From Flavobacterium psychrophilum (GTDB lineage: Bacteria > Bacteroidota > Bacteroidia > Flavobacteriales > Flavobacteriaceae): 64,000 nt of DNA. Under the pieces are notes generated by a model, which was not told the DNA's origin, did not search any database, and was given only the letters and a program-made list of their open reading frames with translations. A program made the position numbers and the translations under genes. Shown here piece by piece: positions 18,610 to 27,070 of this stretch. Within the stretch, counting starts at the first letter, position 1; every line of letters starts with the position of its first letter. Where the stretch lies: positions 6,680 to 70,679 of the forward strand of contig CALPPS020000002.1 of NCBI GenBank assembly GCA_943325515.2. Reading direction: 5' to 3'.

Positions 18610-18656
18610 TACCACAATTTACCACAAAATACCACTTTGTTAATAAGTTTTACCAC
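18610..18656 (-). promoter_or_regulatory. Putative MraZ operator: phased GTGGTA repeats
   Basis: Read on the minus strand, GTGGTA occurs at 18610-18615, 18620-18625 and 18630-18635, exactly 10 bp apart, and again at 18651-18656 (21 bp further). E. coli MraZ is known to bind three TGGGN repeats with the same 10-bp period upstream of mraZ. The array sits just upstream of the putative -7 element, where binding would block the promoter. Assignment to MraZ is inference from position and spacing. Confidence 0.72.
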
Positions 18657-18942
18657 TTCAAAGCTTTTTTATAGAAAAACAGGGTGAAATCAGCACGAGA
18701 AGTTTGTTAATTAAACCATAAGAAATAAGATAAGAATGTGATATAAAATATAAAAATTGGTTTGTAGCATTTTTATTATCAAAAGTTGATTTTATAAAAA
18801 TGCTATGATTTCATAATTTTGAAGAAAACTTTTTTAAAACTTGGTAATCAAATAATCTGTTTTAGCAGTAAATATTCCTTTTTGAAATGAGTTTTAATGT
18901 TTAATATCATATATTTGTTCGTTGTAAAAGTCATTTAAGAAC
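18657..18942. other. Intergenic region between mraZ and the hydrolase gene
   Basis: The mraZ-hydrolase gap is 374 bp in total and serves divergent genes. Besides the mraZ promoter and operator it holds an AT-rich stretch without genes and an inverted repeat at 18765-18805. This has 12-bp perfect arms 18765-18776 and 18794-18805, with an inner 5-bp stem at 18778-18790. A -7-like element for the hydrolase lies at 18910-18917. No small coding frame could be supported. Confidence 0.6.
18910..18917 (+). promoter_or_regulatory. Putative -7 promoter element for the hydrolase gene
   Basis: TATATTTG is an exact TAnnTTTG match 25 nt before the ATG at 18943. A TTTG at 18881-18884 is 25 nt upstream, longer than the usual spacer, so the -33 element is uncertain. 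Confidence 0.5.
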
Positions 18943-19707
18943 ATGGAAGGAAATTTAAAAAAAGAAGGGAAATATTCCTATTATGAAGCGGGAGAAGGAA
19001 CACCAATTGTAGTCTTACATGGCTTGATGGGTGGTCTAAGTAACTTTAATGGAGTTGCAGCTTATTTTTCGACAAGAGGATATAAAATAGTGATTCCAGA
19101 ATTGCCTATTTATACTCAAAACATTCTAAAGACTAACGTGAAAGCTTTTGCAAGATATGTTAAAGATTTTATCACATTTAAAGGTTTTGACCGGGTAATT
19201 CTTTTAGGAAATTCTCTAGGTGGACATATTGCATTGTACCATTCCAAAATGTATCCTGAAAAAGTTGCTGGTTTAGTCATCACAGGAAGTTCTGGACTTT
19301 ATGAAAGTGCTATGGGAGATAGTTATCCAAAACGTGGAGATTATGAATATATCAAGAAAAAAGCTGAAGCTGTTTTTTATGACCCTAAAGTGGCAAGTAA
19401 AGAGATTGTGGATGAAGTTTTTTCTGTTGTTAATGATAGAATTAAGGTAATCAAAACTTTGACCATTGCCAAAAGCGCTATTCGTCACAACATGGCAAAA
19501 GATTTACCAAAAATGCATTTGAAAACCTGCATTATTTGGGGTAAAAATGACCAAGTAACACCCCCAGAAGTTGCTGAAGAATTCCATAAACTTATGCCGA
19601 ATTCGAAATTATATTGGATTGATGAATGCGGACACGCAGCTATGATGGAACATCCTGACGAATTTAATCGTCTTTTGTATAAATGGTTAAAAAAAGTACA
19701 TCTATAG
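18943..19707 (+). CDS. Alpha/beta hydrolase
   Basis: 254-residue cytosolic alpha/beta-hydrolase fold protein. The oxyanion segment HGLMGG lies at 26-31, the nucleophile elbow GNSLGG at 89-94 with S91, the acid probably in IIWGKNDQVTP near 207, and the catalytic His in DECGHAAMMEHP near 235. The set is complete, so it should be an active esterase, lipase or C-C hydrolase, but the substrate cannot be read from sequence. It lies divergent from mraZ and upstream of engB, with a terminator-like hairpin between them. Confidence 0.87.
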   Translation: MEGNLKKEGKYSYYEAGEGTPIVVLHGLMGGLSNFNGVAAYFSTRGYKIVIPELPIYTQNILKTNVKAFARYVKDFITFKGFDRVILLGNSLGGHIALYHSKMYPEKVAGLVITGSSGLYESAMGDSYPKRGDYEYIKKKAEAVFYDPKVASKEIVDEVFSVVNDRIKVIKTLTIAKSAIRHNMAKDLPKMHLKTCIIWGKNDQVTPPEVAEEFHKLMPNSKLYWIDECGHAAMMEHPDEFNRLLYKWLKKVHL

Positions 19708-19710
19708 ACA

Positions 19711-19737
19711 AAAAGTCCTGGTTTAGGGGCTTTTTTA
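19711..19737 (+). terminator. Terminator after the hydrolase gene
   Basis: AAAAGTCC (from 19711) pairs with GGGCTTTT-type sequence ending near 19734, including one G-T pair, followed by a run of six Ts. It lies only 17 nt before the engB start, so some read-through may feed engB. Confidence 0.7.
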
Positions 19738-19753
19738 TTTTAAATAAAAACCA

Positions 19754-20374
19754 ATGAAAATTAATTCTGCTGAATTTATTATTAGCAATTCTGACGTGAG
19801 CAAATGTCCGCTCGAACGATTGCCTGAATATGCTTTCATTGGTCGTTCCAATGTTGGAAAGTCATCTTTAATAAACATGTTGACCAACCACAAAAATTTG
19901 GCAAAAACATCAGGTAAGCCAGGGAAAACTCAGTTAATTAATCATTTTAAAATCAATTTGAATTGGTTTTTAGTAGATTTACCAGGTTATGGTTATGCTA
20001 GAGTTTCTAAAAAAACTAAAGAAGTTTTTCAACAATTCATAACGGATTATTTTGAGAAAAGAGAGCAATTAGTTTGTGCTTTTGTCCTTATAGATATTAG
20101 ACTAGAAGCTCAAAAAATTGATTTGGAATTCATTACTTATTTAGGGGAAATTGAGGTTCCTTTTTGCATTATTTTTACCAAAGCAGATAAGATTAGCAAG
20201 ACAAAAATAGACTCTCATATAGCTGCTTACCGAAAAGCGTTATTAGCCAATAACTGGGAGGAAATTCCTCAATATTTTGTAACCTCAGCAACAGAAACAA
20301 CAGGAAGAGATGTTGTTTTAAATTTTATTGATGGGGTGAATGAAGATATGTTCAAAAATTCGAATGAGTTTTAA
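19754..20374 (+). CDS. engB: Ribosome biogenesis GTPase EngB (YsxC/YihA)
   Basis: 206-residue TRAFAC-class GTPase needed for large-subunit assembly in bacteria studied. G1 is GRSNVGKSS at 30-38, the G2 region is GKTQLINHF, G3 is DLPGYGYA at 75-82, G4 is TKADK near 145-149, and the G5-like TSATE segment follows. The conserved N-terminal start (EFIISNSDVSKCP) supports the ATG at 19754. No promoter of its own is obvious between the upstream terminator and the start. Confidence 0.95.
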   Translation: MKINSAEFIISNSDVSKCPLERLPEYAFIGRSNVGKSSLINMLTNHKNLAKTSGKPGKTQLINHFKINLNWFLVDLPGYGYARVSKKTKEVFQQFITDYFEKREQLVCAFVLIDIRLEAQKIDLEFITYLGEIEVPFCIIFTKADKISKTKIDSHIAAYRKALLANNWEEIPQYFVTSATETTGRDVVLNFIDGVNEDMFKNSNEF

Positions 20375-20927
20375 TCTAGAAAAACAATTGGATTTTTATT
20401 GATGTAATTTAACTTCTTCTTTTAGTTATAAAATGCTTTCTTTACTTGACTTTTTTTCAAATTCAAATTTTTCTGCAATAACTTTTTGGACATTAAAAAA
20501 ACCGTTAGAATTTTCATTGAATGTATTGATGAAAATTTGATCTTAGTCATTTTAAACTGCTGAAAACAGCAACATCTGCCTTGCATTTTTAAAAATTATT
20601 GCAAATCTTGGTCTTAATTTTTAATCTACATTAAATCATTTTTTAATCTAAACGAAATTTAATTAGTTGGCAATTCTATAATTTGGCCAAAGTTTATGTG
20701 TACGAAATATAATTTTTAATTATTTTAAAAAACCATTGGATATAATTATTTAAGTAAAAGAATTGAAACTTTATTTTTACAATTATGCAACTAGTTTAAA
20801 ATTAGAAAAAATACGCTAAAACATTTGAAAGTTTAAAAAAAGAATTTGCTGTATCTTTAAATTCAATACATCAATAAATTGATTTTAATAAAAAACTACA
20901 CCCGAGGTTCACTAAAAATTAAAACAA
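20375..20927. other. 553-bp non-coding region before the CotH pair
   Basis: Very AT-rich, with no frame that looks coding and no exact TAnnTTTG element close to the CotH start. Two small hairpins are visible: arms 20509-20517/20529-20537 (9 bp) and 20558-20562/20567-20571 (5 bp, AAAA loop); neither has a T-tract. The last 27 bp (GGTTCACTAAAAATT region) resemble the leader of the second CotH gene at 23078-23098. It could hold a long 5' leader or unrecognised promoter for the cluster. Confidence 0.6.
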
Positions 20928-23006
20928 ATGAAAAAAAGAATTTTTTTGAGTTATAAAAAGTACCTATTTATACTTTTTTTGCTGTTATCAGTACATAGTA
21001 ATTCACAAACCTTTACCGATAGCAACTTGCCTATTATTGTCATCACTACGGATATGAATCCGGCTACCGCTTTACCCTATGAAATAGTCGATGATCCGAG
21101 AGTTCTTGGAAATATGAAAATCATTAGGCACCCTGACGGTGGTAGAAATTATATGACTGACATCAATAATGCAGCTTATTTAAATTATAATGGTCGGTTA
21201 AGTATTGAATTGAGAGGTACAGCATCACAGTTTTTTGTTGATAAAAAGGGGTATGGATTGACTACATTATTGCCTGATAATGTGAGTAACAACAATGTGA
21301 GTTTACTGGGTATGCCTTCTGAAAACGATTGGATTTTTAATGGATTAGCTTTTGATGCTTCGTTGGTGAGAGATTATTTGGCTTATAATACTTCTCGACA
21401 GATGGGTAATTATGCCACTAGAACAGCGTATTTTGAATTAGTCATCAACGGAGATTACAAAGGTTTATATATACTACAAGAGAAAATTAAGGACGATTCT
21501 AACCGAGTAAATGTTATAGAAATAGCCTCAACAGATAATTCGGGTGATAATCTAACAGGTGGTTACATAACAAAAGCAGATAGGACGACAATAGATGACC
21601 CTACTGAAACTTCAGCCTGGACAGACATTCCCCATGAGGGTAATGATGTTAATTATGTACATCATTTACCCAAGCCAGAAGATGTTACTGTAGAACAAGA
21701 CAATTATATTCACAATCAGTTCGTTATTTTTCAATCGGCTATATCAGCAAATGATTCTAGCCTATCTATAGGTTATCCCAGTCTAATTGATATCCCCACA
21801 TTTATTGATTTTATGCTCTGCAACGAAATAATGGCAAACAAAGATGCCTATGCTGCAAGTACTTACTTTCATAAAGACCGAAATGGGAAACTGCGAGCTG
21901 GACCTATTTGGGATTTTAATTTATCTTTAGGATATGATTTGCCTTTTTGGGGAGTGCCAAATCAAAGTCTAGTTGATACATGGCAATTTTCTGATAGTAA
22001 TCAAGGATCTAAGTTCTGGAAAGATTTATTTGATAATGCTATTTTTAAATGTTATTTATCGAAACGTTTTCATGAATTAACGCAACCCGGACAACCCATG
22101 AATGCAGCTTATTTAAATACATTTATTGACAATACAATTTCTTCAATAAGCGAAGCCATGGTTAGGGAAAATCAAAGGTGGAATACAATACCCAATAATC
22201 CACTTGAAATTGCAACAATTAAAACGTTTATTTCAAACAGAATTGCATGGATGACCGATAATTTAGGAAGTTTTAGCAATTGTTCTAATGTTGTAGTTCC
22301 GCCATTGGTTATCACTAAAATCAATTATAATCCGGCAACTTCTGTTAGTTTTCCAGTAAGCAGTGACCAAGAATTTATTGAAATTACAAATACTGGTTCG
22401 GCAACGGTAAACCTTTCTGGGGTTTATTTTAAAGAACTTGGACTAACGTATCAATTCCCATATAATTCAACTATTTCTGGAAATTCAAGTTTATATTTAT
22501 GTGCTAATGCTGCTGTTTTTCAAGCTAAAAATGGTTTCGCCGCTTTCGGACAATATTCTAGAAATTTATCTAATAAATCTCAAAATCTTGTCCTTGTTGA
22601 TGCTTTTGGTAATTTGATAGACAAGGTCCAGTATTTTGATTCGGCTCCTTGGCCAACAGCCCCTGATGGCACAGGAAGTTATTTGCAATTAACGAGTACT
22701 AGTTTAGATAATAATTTGGCTTCAAGTTGGGTGGCGAGCTCTGCCTCATTAAATGTAAATGAGGTTAATAACGACAATTCGATGATTGTGATTTATCCGA
22801 ATCCTGCCAAAAATATTGTAACAATTAGTTCATCAATAAATATTGATTCTATTAAAATAATTGATGTTTCTGGAAAACAATTAATGACATCAAAAGTTAA
22901 CACAAACGAAACTTCAGTAGATATTTCAAACCTGTCAGCCGGTATTTACTTTGTTAAAGTTTACAGCGCATTTGGTATAAAAACGGAAAAGGTAGTCAAA
23001 GAATAA
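20928..23006 (+). CDS. CotH kinase-like protein with lamin-tail and T9SS sorting domains (copy 1)
   Basis: 692-residue exported protein. A signal peptide (about 1-26) is followed by a CotH-kinase domain (about 50-430): LRGTASQ with KK, then GMPSENDW, DASLVRDYLAYN, ELVINGDYKGLY and LQEKIK, and the metal-site-like motif WDFN with D329. A lamin-tail domain spans about 460-600 (EFIEITNTGSATVNLSG). A type IX secretion sorting domain ends it (YPNPAKN, then SAGIYFVKV and a Lys/Glu tail). CotH of Bacillus is a protein kinase for spore-coat proteins; here a surface-anchored or secreted product is expected. The second Asp of the family's frequent WDFD motif is Asn in this copy. Activity is unproven. 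Confidence 0.9.
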   Translation: MKKRIFLSYKKYLFILFLLLSVHSNSQTFTDSNLPIIVITTDMNPATALPYEIVDDPRVLGNMKIIRHPDGGRNYMTDINNAAYLNYNGRLSIELRGTASQFFVDKKGYGLTTLLPDNVSNNNVSLLGMPSENDWIFNGLAFDASLVRDYLAYNTSRQMGNYATRTAYFELVINGDYKGLYILQEKIKDDSNRVNVIEIASTDNSGDNLTGGYITKADRTTIDDPTETSAWTDIPHEGNDVNYVHHLPKPEDVTVEQDNYIHNQFVIFQSAISANDSSLSIGYPSLIDIPTFIDFMLCNEIMANKDAYAASTYFHKDRNGKLRAGPIWDFNLSLGYDLPFWGVPNQSLVDTWQFSDSNQGSKFWKDLFDNAIFKCYLSKRFHELTQPGQPMNAAYLNTFIDNTISSISEAMVRENQRWNTIPNNPLEIATIKTFISNRIAWMTDNLGSFSNCSNVVVPPLVITKINYNPATSVSFPVSSDQEFIEITNTGSATVNLSGVYFKELGLTYQFPYNSTISGNSSLYLCANAAVFQAKNGFAAFGQYSRNLSNKSQNLVLVDAFGNLIDKVQYFDSAPWPTAPDGTGSYLQLTSTSLDNNLASSWVASSASLNVNEVNNDNSMIVIYPNPAKNIVTISSSINIDSIKIIDVSGKQLMTSKVNTNETSVDISNLSAGIYFVKVYSAFGIKTEKVVKE

Positions 23007-23098
23007 TTATTGCTATTGCTGAAACTGTTTTAAATTTCTAGAAAAAAAATCAAAATAAAACATAAGTATACCCATCGGGTTCACTAAAATTAATACAA

Positions 23099-25153
23099 AT
23101 GAAAAAAAGAATTTTTTTGAGTTATGAAAAGTATCTATTTATTCTTTTTTTGCTGTTATCAGCATATAGTAATTCACAAACATTTACCGATAGTAGCTTG
23201 CCTATTATTGTTATCACAACAGATGTAAATCCGGCTACAGCTTCACCCTATGAAATAGTCGATGATCCGAGGGTTTTAGGAAATATGAAAATCATTAAGC
23301 ACCCTGACGGTGGTAGAAATTATATGACTGATATCAATAATGCAGCTTATTTGAATTATAATGGGCGTATTAGTATTGAGTTTAGAGGTTCTTCATCACA
23401 GTGGCTAGATAAAAAAGCGTATGGATTGACTACATTGATGGCTGATAATGTTAATAACAACAATGTGAGTTTACTAGGAATGCCTTCTGAGAACGATTGG
23501 ATTTTAAATGGATTAGCTTTTGATGCTTCGTTGGTAAGAGATTATTTGGCATACAATATTTCACGACAGATGGGTAATTATGCTTCTAGAACAGCCTATT
23601 TTGAATTGGTTATTAATGGAGACTATAGAGGTTTATATCTATTACAAGAGAAAATAAAGGCCGATACTAACCGAGTAAATGTTGTAAAAATAACTTCTTC
23701 AGATACTATGGGCGACAATTTAACGGGTGGCTATATAACAAAAGCTGATAGAACAAATGGAACTGATCCTGCAGTTTGGATAGATATTCCCTATTATAGT
23801 GCTAATGTTGAATATAGACATGAATTACCCCAACCTGAAAATGCAACTGTAGAACAAGACAATTATATTCACGATAAATTCACTATGTTCCAATCGGCTA
23901 TAACAGATAATGACTCAAGCCTATTTTCGGGTTACCCTGCTATAATTGATATACCTACTTTTATTGATTTTATGCTCTGCAGTGAATTAATATCTAGTTC
24001 AGATGCCTATCAGTATAGTACTTATTTTCACAAAGACCGTAATGGGAAGTTAAGGGCTGGACCAATATGGGATTGTAATTTGACTTTAGGATATGATTTT
24101 TTTGATCGTAGTGTAGTAGATCAATGGCAATTTTCTAATAGTGATAATATAGGATCAATGTTCTGGACAGATTTATTTAACAATGCTATTTTTAAATGTT
24201 ATTTATCAAAACGTTTTCACGAATTAACGCAACCAGGACAACCCATGAATGCAGCTTATTTAAATACATTTATTGACAATACAATTTCTTCAATAAGCGA
24301 AGCCATGGTTAGGGAAAATCAAAGGTGGAATACAATACCCAATAATCCACTTGAAATTGCTACAATTAAAACGTTTATTTCAAACAGAATTGCATGGATG
24401 ACCGATAATTTAGGAAACTTTAGCGATTGTTCAAATGTTGCAGTTCCGCCACTGGTTATTACTAAAATCAATTATAATCCGGCAACTTCTGTTAGTTTTC
24501 CAGTAAGCAGTGACCAAGAATTTATTGAAATTACAAATACTGGTTCGGCAACGGTAAACCTTTCTGGGGTTTATTTTAAAGAACTTGGACTAACGTATCA
24601 ATTTCCCTACAATTCAACTATTTCTGGAAATTCAAGTTTATATTTATGTGCTAATTCTAGCGTTTTTCAAGCTAAAAATGGTTTCGCCGCTTTCGGACAA
24701 TATACTAGAAATTTATCTAATAAATCTCAAAATCTTGTCCTTGTCGATGCTTTTGGTAATTTGATAGATAAGGTTGAATATTTTGATTCGGCTCCTTGGC
24801 CAACAGCAGCGGATGGCACCGGAAGTTTTTTGCAATTAACGAGTACTAGTTTAGATAATAATTTGGCTTCAAGTTGGGTGGCGAGCTCTGCCTCATTAAA
24901 TGTAAATGAGGTTAATAACGACAATTCGAGGATTGTAATTTATCCAAATCCTACCAAAAATATTGTAACAATTAGTTCATCAATAAATATTGATTCTATT
25001 GAGATAATTGATATTTCTAGCAAACAATTAATGACTACAAAAGTTAATACAAACGAAACTTCAGTAGATATTTCAAACCTGTCAGCCGGTATTTACTTTG
25101 TTAAAGTTTACAGCGAATTTGGTGTAAAAACCGAAAAGATTATGAAAGAATAA
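23099..25153 (+). CDS. CotH kinase-like protein with lamin-tail and T9SS sorting domains (copy 2)
   Basis: 684-residue tandem paralogue of the preceding gene, with the same layout: signal peptide, CotH-kinase domain (FRGSSSQ with DKK, GMPSENDW, LQEKIK), WDCN with D325, lamin-tail domain and C-terminal T9SS sorting domain. The first 430 residues have diverged noticeably, while the end of the kinase domain and most of the lamin-tail region are nearly identical at the DNA level. The leader (GGTTCACTAAAAT before the ATG) is also shared. WDCN replaces the WDFN of copy 1, so both lack the second acidic residue. The 92-nt gap has no terminator. Confidence 0.9.
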   Translation: MKKRIFLSYEKYLFILFLLLSAYSNSQTFTDSSLPIIVITTDVNPATASPYEIVDDPRVLGNMKIIKHPDGGRNYMTDINNAAYLNYNGRISIEFRGSSSQWLDKKAYGLTTLMADNVNNNNVSLLGMPSENDWILNGLAFDASLVRDYLAYNISRQMGNYASRTAYFELVINGDYRGLYLLQEKIKADTNRVNVVKITSSDTMGDNLTGGYITKADRTNGTDPAVWIDIPYYSANVEYRHELPQPENATVEQDNYIHDKFTMFQSAITDNDSSLFSGYPAIIDIPTFIDFMLCSELISSSDAYQYSTYFHKDRNGKLRAGPIWDCNLTLGYDFFDRSVVDQWQFSNSDNIGSMFWTDLFNNAIFKCYLSKRFHELTQPGQPMNAAYLNTFIDNTISSISEAMVRENQRWNTIPNNPLEIATIKTFISNRIAWMTDNLGNFSDCSNVAVPPLVITKINYNPATSVSFPVSSDQEFIEITNTGSATVNLSGVYFKELGLTYQFPYNSTISGNSSLYLCANSSVFQAKNGFAAFGQYTRNLSNKSQNLVLVDAFGNLIDKVEYFDSAPWPTAADGTGSFLQLTSTSLDNNLASSWVASSASLNVNEVNNDNSRIVIYPNPTKNIVTISSSINIDSIEIIDISSKQLMTTKVNTNETSVDISNLSAGIYFVKVYSEFGVKTEKIMKE

Positions 25154-25296
25154 CTATTGCTAACGTTGCAACTGTTTTCAATTTGCAGCATACTTTTTTG
25201 TAAATATAACGAGGTGCGTTTTAATTTTTGTTTAACATTTTATAATTGATTTATCTAATATAAATATATCTTTAACTTTTATAAAACTCTTTAATT
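25154..25296. other. Gap between the CotH pair and the lipoprotein gene
   Basis: 143 bp, AT-rich. TATCTTTA at about 25267 resembles but does not match a -7 element. No terminator hairpin is seen, so transcription may continue from the CotH genes into the next four genes. Confidence 0.4.
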
Positions 25297-25686
25297 ATGC
25301 TTAAAAAACTTATTTCTTTAGCTTTTCTAATTATCCTTGGCTTGTCTTCTTGTTCACATGATGAAGGTTATGGCGGTTTAGCTACAATAAAAGGAAAAAT
25401 TTATGGCCAAAATTTTAACAACAGTGGAACACTTGTCAATCAAGGCTATCTTGGAGGAGTTAAGGTATACATAAGCCAACACAATAATCCTAGTTATTTT
25501 GACAGTATGGATTCAGCTTATGACGGCACTTTCAAATTTGATTATTTGTATACCGGGACTTATGATATTTGGGTTTACGGGGATTGCGATTATTGCAGTT
25601 GGGATCAAATTTATGTACTAAAGACCATTAAAATTAATTCCAAAAAAGCTAAAGTAGTAACAGAAGATTTTATTATTGCATTTTAA
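25297..25686 (+). CDS. Small lipoprotein with a carboxypeptidase-regulatory-like fold (hypothetical)
   Basis: 129 residues. The signal peptide ends in the lipobox LSSC with Cys19, so the product should be a lipoprotein. The rest resembles a single prealbumin-like beta-sandwich: GKIYGQ, GVKVYIS, AYDGTFKFDYLYTGTYDIWVYG. This is the pattern of CarboxypepD_reg or SdrD-B-type repeats. An aromatic Cys-containing loop (GDCDYCSW, about 99-106) is notable. I do not recognise a named family. It is the first of four closely spaced genes and may be an envelope partner of the CotH proteins. Confidence 0.72.
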   Translation: MLKKLISLAFLIILGLSSCSHDEGYGGLATIKGKIYGQNFNNSGTLVNQGYLGGVKVYISQHNNPSYFDSMDSAYDGTFKFDYLYTGTYDIWVYGDCDYCSWDQIYVLKTIKINSKKAKVVTEDFIIAF

Positions 25687-25698
25687 TAAATCCTAAAT

Positions 25699-26433
25699 AT
25701 GTTGGAACTTATAGATTCTATGAATACCGTCTGCTTATCCGAACTTGACCAAGTTGCCTTAATGAACCGCATAGACAATAAATACGTGCTCGATGCCCAA
25801 CAAGTAGCCCTAATTATTCCATTAATACAAAACCATTACAAGGTTTTAGAAATTGAGAAAAACAAAATTTTTACCTATGAAAATAACTATTTCGATACTC
25901 CAAACCTACAATTTTACTACGATCACCATAATGGATATTTAAATCGTTTAAAAGTAAGAGGAAGAAAATATAAAGAAAGCGAGACTAGTTATTTTGAAAT
26001 AAAAAGAAAAGAGAACATCGATCGCACTGCCAAAATAAGAGAAATAACAACAGATTTAATTTCAGAAATTGATGAAAATAGAAAAAAGATAATTCAAAGC
26101 CATTACAGAAAAAATATAGCCGATTTAAAAATAGTACTTCAAAATAAATTTAACAGAATCACTTTTACTAATAACGAACACACAGAACGCATAACACTTG
26201 ATTTTAACATCCAATTTTCAGATAACAACCAACAAAAAACCTTTACAAATTTTTTTGTACTCGAAATCAAACAGTCGAAATCGAATGGGCGTTCCATAAT
26301 TAGCAATACGCTGAAAAAAAATAACATACGCGAACAAAGCTTCAGTAAATACATTTTTGGAGTTATTGTTTTAAAAGAACACATTAGAAAAAACAACTTT
26401 TTGTCATTAATCAAAAAAATAAATAAATTATAA
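25699..26433 (+). CDS. VTC-domain (polyphosphate polymerase-type) protein
   Basis: 244-residue soluble protein with the triphosphate-tunnel fold of yeast VTC4. Tunnel-lining charges are present: R24 and K28 in NRIDNKYVL, R83/K85/R87 in RLKVRGR, E100/K102/K104 in FEIKRK, R164 and D168 in ERITLDFN, and E189/K191 in VLEIKQSK. No SPX domain or membrane segment is present, unlike the eukaryotic protein. The complete basic tunnel suggests it binds or makes polyphosphate from ATP; this is family-based inference. It is followed after 2 nt by the DUF4956 gene, its usual genomic partner. Confidence 0.88.
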   Translation: MLELIDSMNTVCLSELDQVALMNRIDNKYVLDAQQVALIIPLIQNHYKVLEIEKNKIFTYENNYFDTPNLQFYYDHHNGYLNRLKVRGRKYKESETSYFEIKRKENIDRTAKIREITTDLISEIDENRKKIIQSHYRKNIADLKIVLQNKFNRITFTNNEHTERITLDFNIQFSDNNQQKTFTNFFVLEIKQSKSNGRSIISNTLKKNNIREQSFSKYIFGVIVLKEHIRKNNFLSLIKKINKL

Positions 26434-26435
26434 AA

Positions 26436-27068
26436 ATGAATGATCATACTAACCCTCTGTTTAATCTAAACGAATTTGGCATAAGAACAACAATTAATTT
26501 AATAGCTGTATTGATTTTAGTTGGACTCATTTACTACCCTAAACATAGAAATAAAGACTTTATATTCACTTTTGTCCTTTTCAATGTCATCAATTTTATG
26601 ATCTGCTTCTTGTTAGGTTCTGCCAAAATTAATATGGGATTTGCTTTTGGTTTGTTTGCCATCTTTTCCATAATTAAATACCGAACCATAGTGGTTTCTA
26701 TCAAAGACATGGGGTATTTCTTTGTGTGTGTGGCATTAGGTATGCTAAATTCGTTAGCCAATTCCAATGATAACTTTATGGTAGTAATCATTTGTAATTT
26801 AGTTATTTTAACATTGACTTTTCTATTAGACAGACTCGATTTCATCAACAACGAAAATGTAAAAGAAATAATTTATGATAATGTGGAATTAATAAAACCC
26901 AATGTAAGAGAAGAATTAATTGCAGACCTAAAAGAAAGAACCGGCTTAGAGATTCATAAAGTTGAAATAGTCTCTATTAATTACCTAAAAGATATTGTTT
27001 TATTGAAAGCATTCTACTATTCAAAAGAAAGCCAAAGTGCATTACCTACGATTTCTGACAACGATTAA
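26436..27068 (+). CDS. DUF4956 integral membrane protein
   Basis: 210 residues with about four transmembrane helices (roughly 17-36, 43-62, 92-108, 113-131) and a cytosolic C-terminal domain (about 135-210). The diagnostic family segment GLFAIFSIIKYRT lies between helices 2 and 3. The C-terminal region (LKERTGLEIHKVEIVSINYL) is also characteristic. Function is not established. The tight coupling to the VTC-domain gene (2 nt) suggests it is the membrane part of the same machine, analogous to the transmembrane domain fused to VTC proteins in yeast; that is inference. Confidence 0.87.
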   Translation: MNDHTNPLFNLNEFGIRTTINLIAVLILVGLIYYPKHRNKDFIFTFVLFNVINFMICFLLGSAKINMGFAFGLFAIFSIIKYRTIVVSIKDMGYFFVCVALGMLNSLANSNDNFMVVIICNLVILTLTFLLDRLDFINNENVKEIIYDNVELIKPNVREELIADLKERTGLEIHKVEIVSINYLKDIVLLKAFYYSKESQSALPTISDND

Positions 27069-27070
27069 GG

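Noticed and set aside
20375-20927. Possible small RNA or leader peptide in the 553-bp gap
   Set aside because: Only weak hairpins without T-tracts and no coding signal; no support to call a gene.
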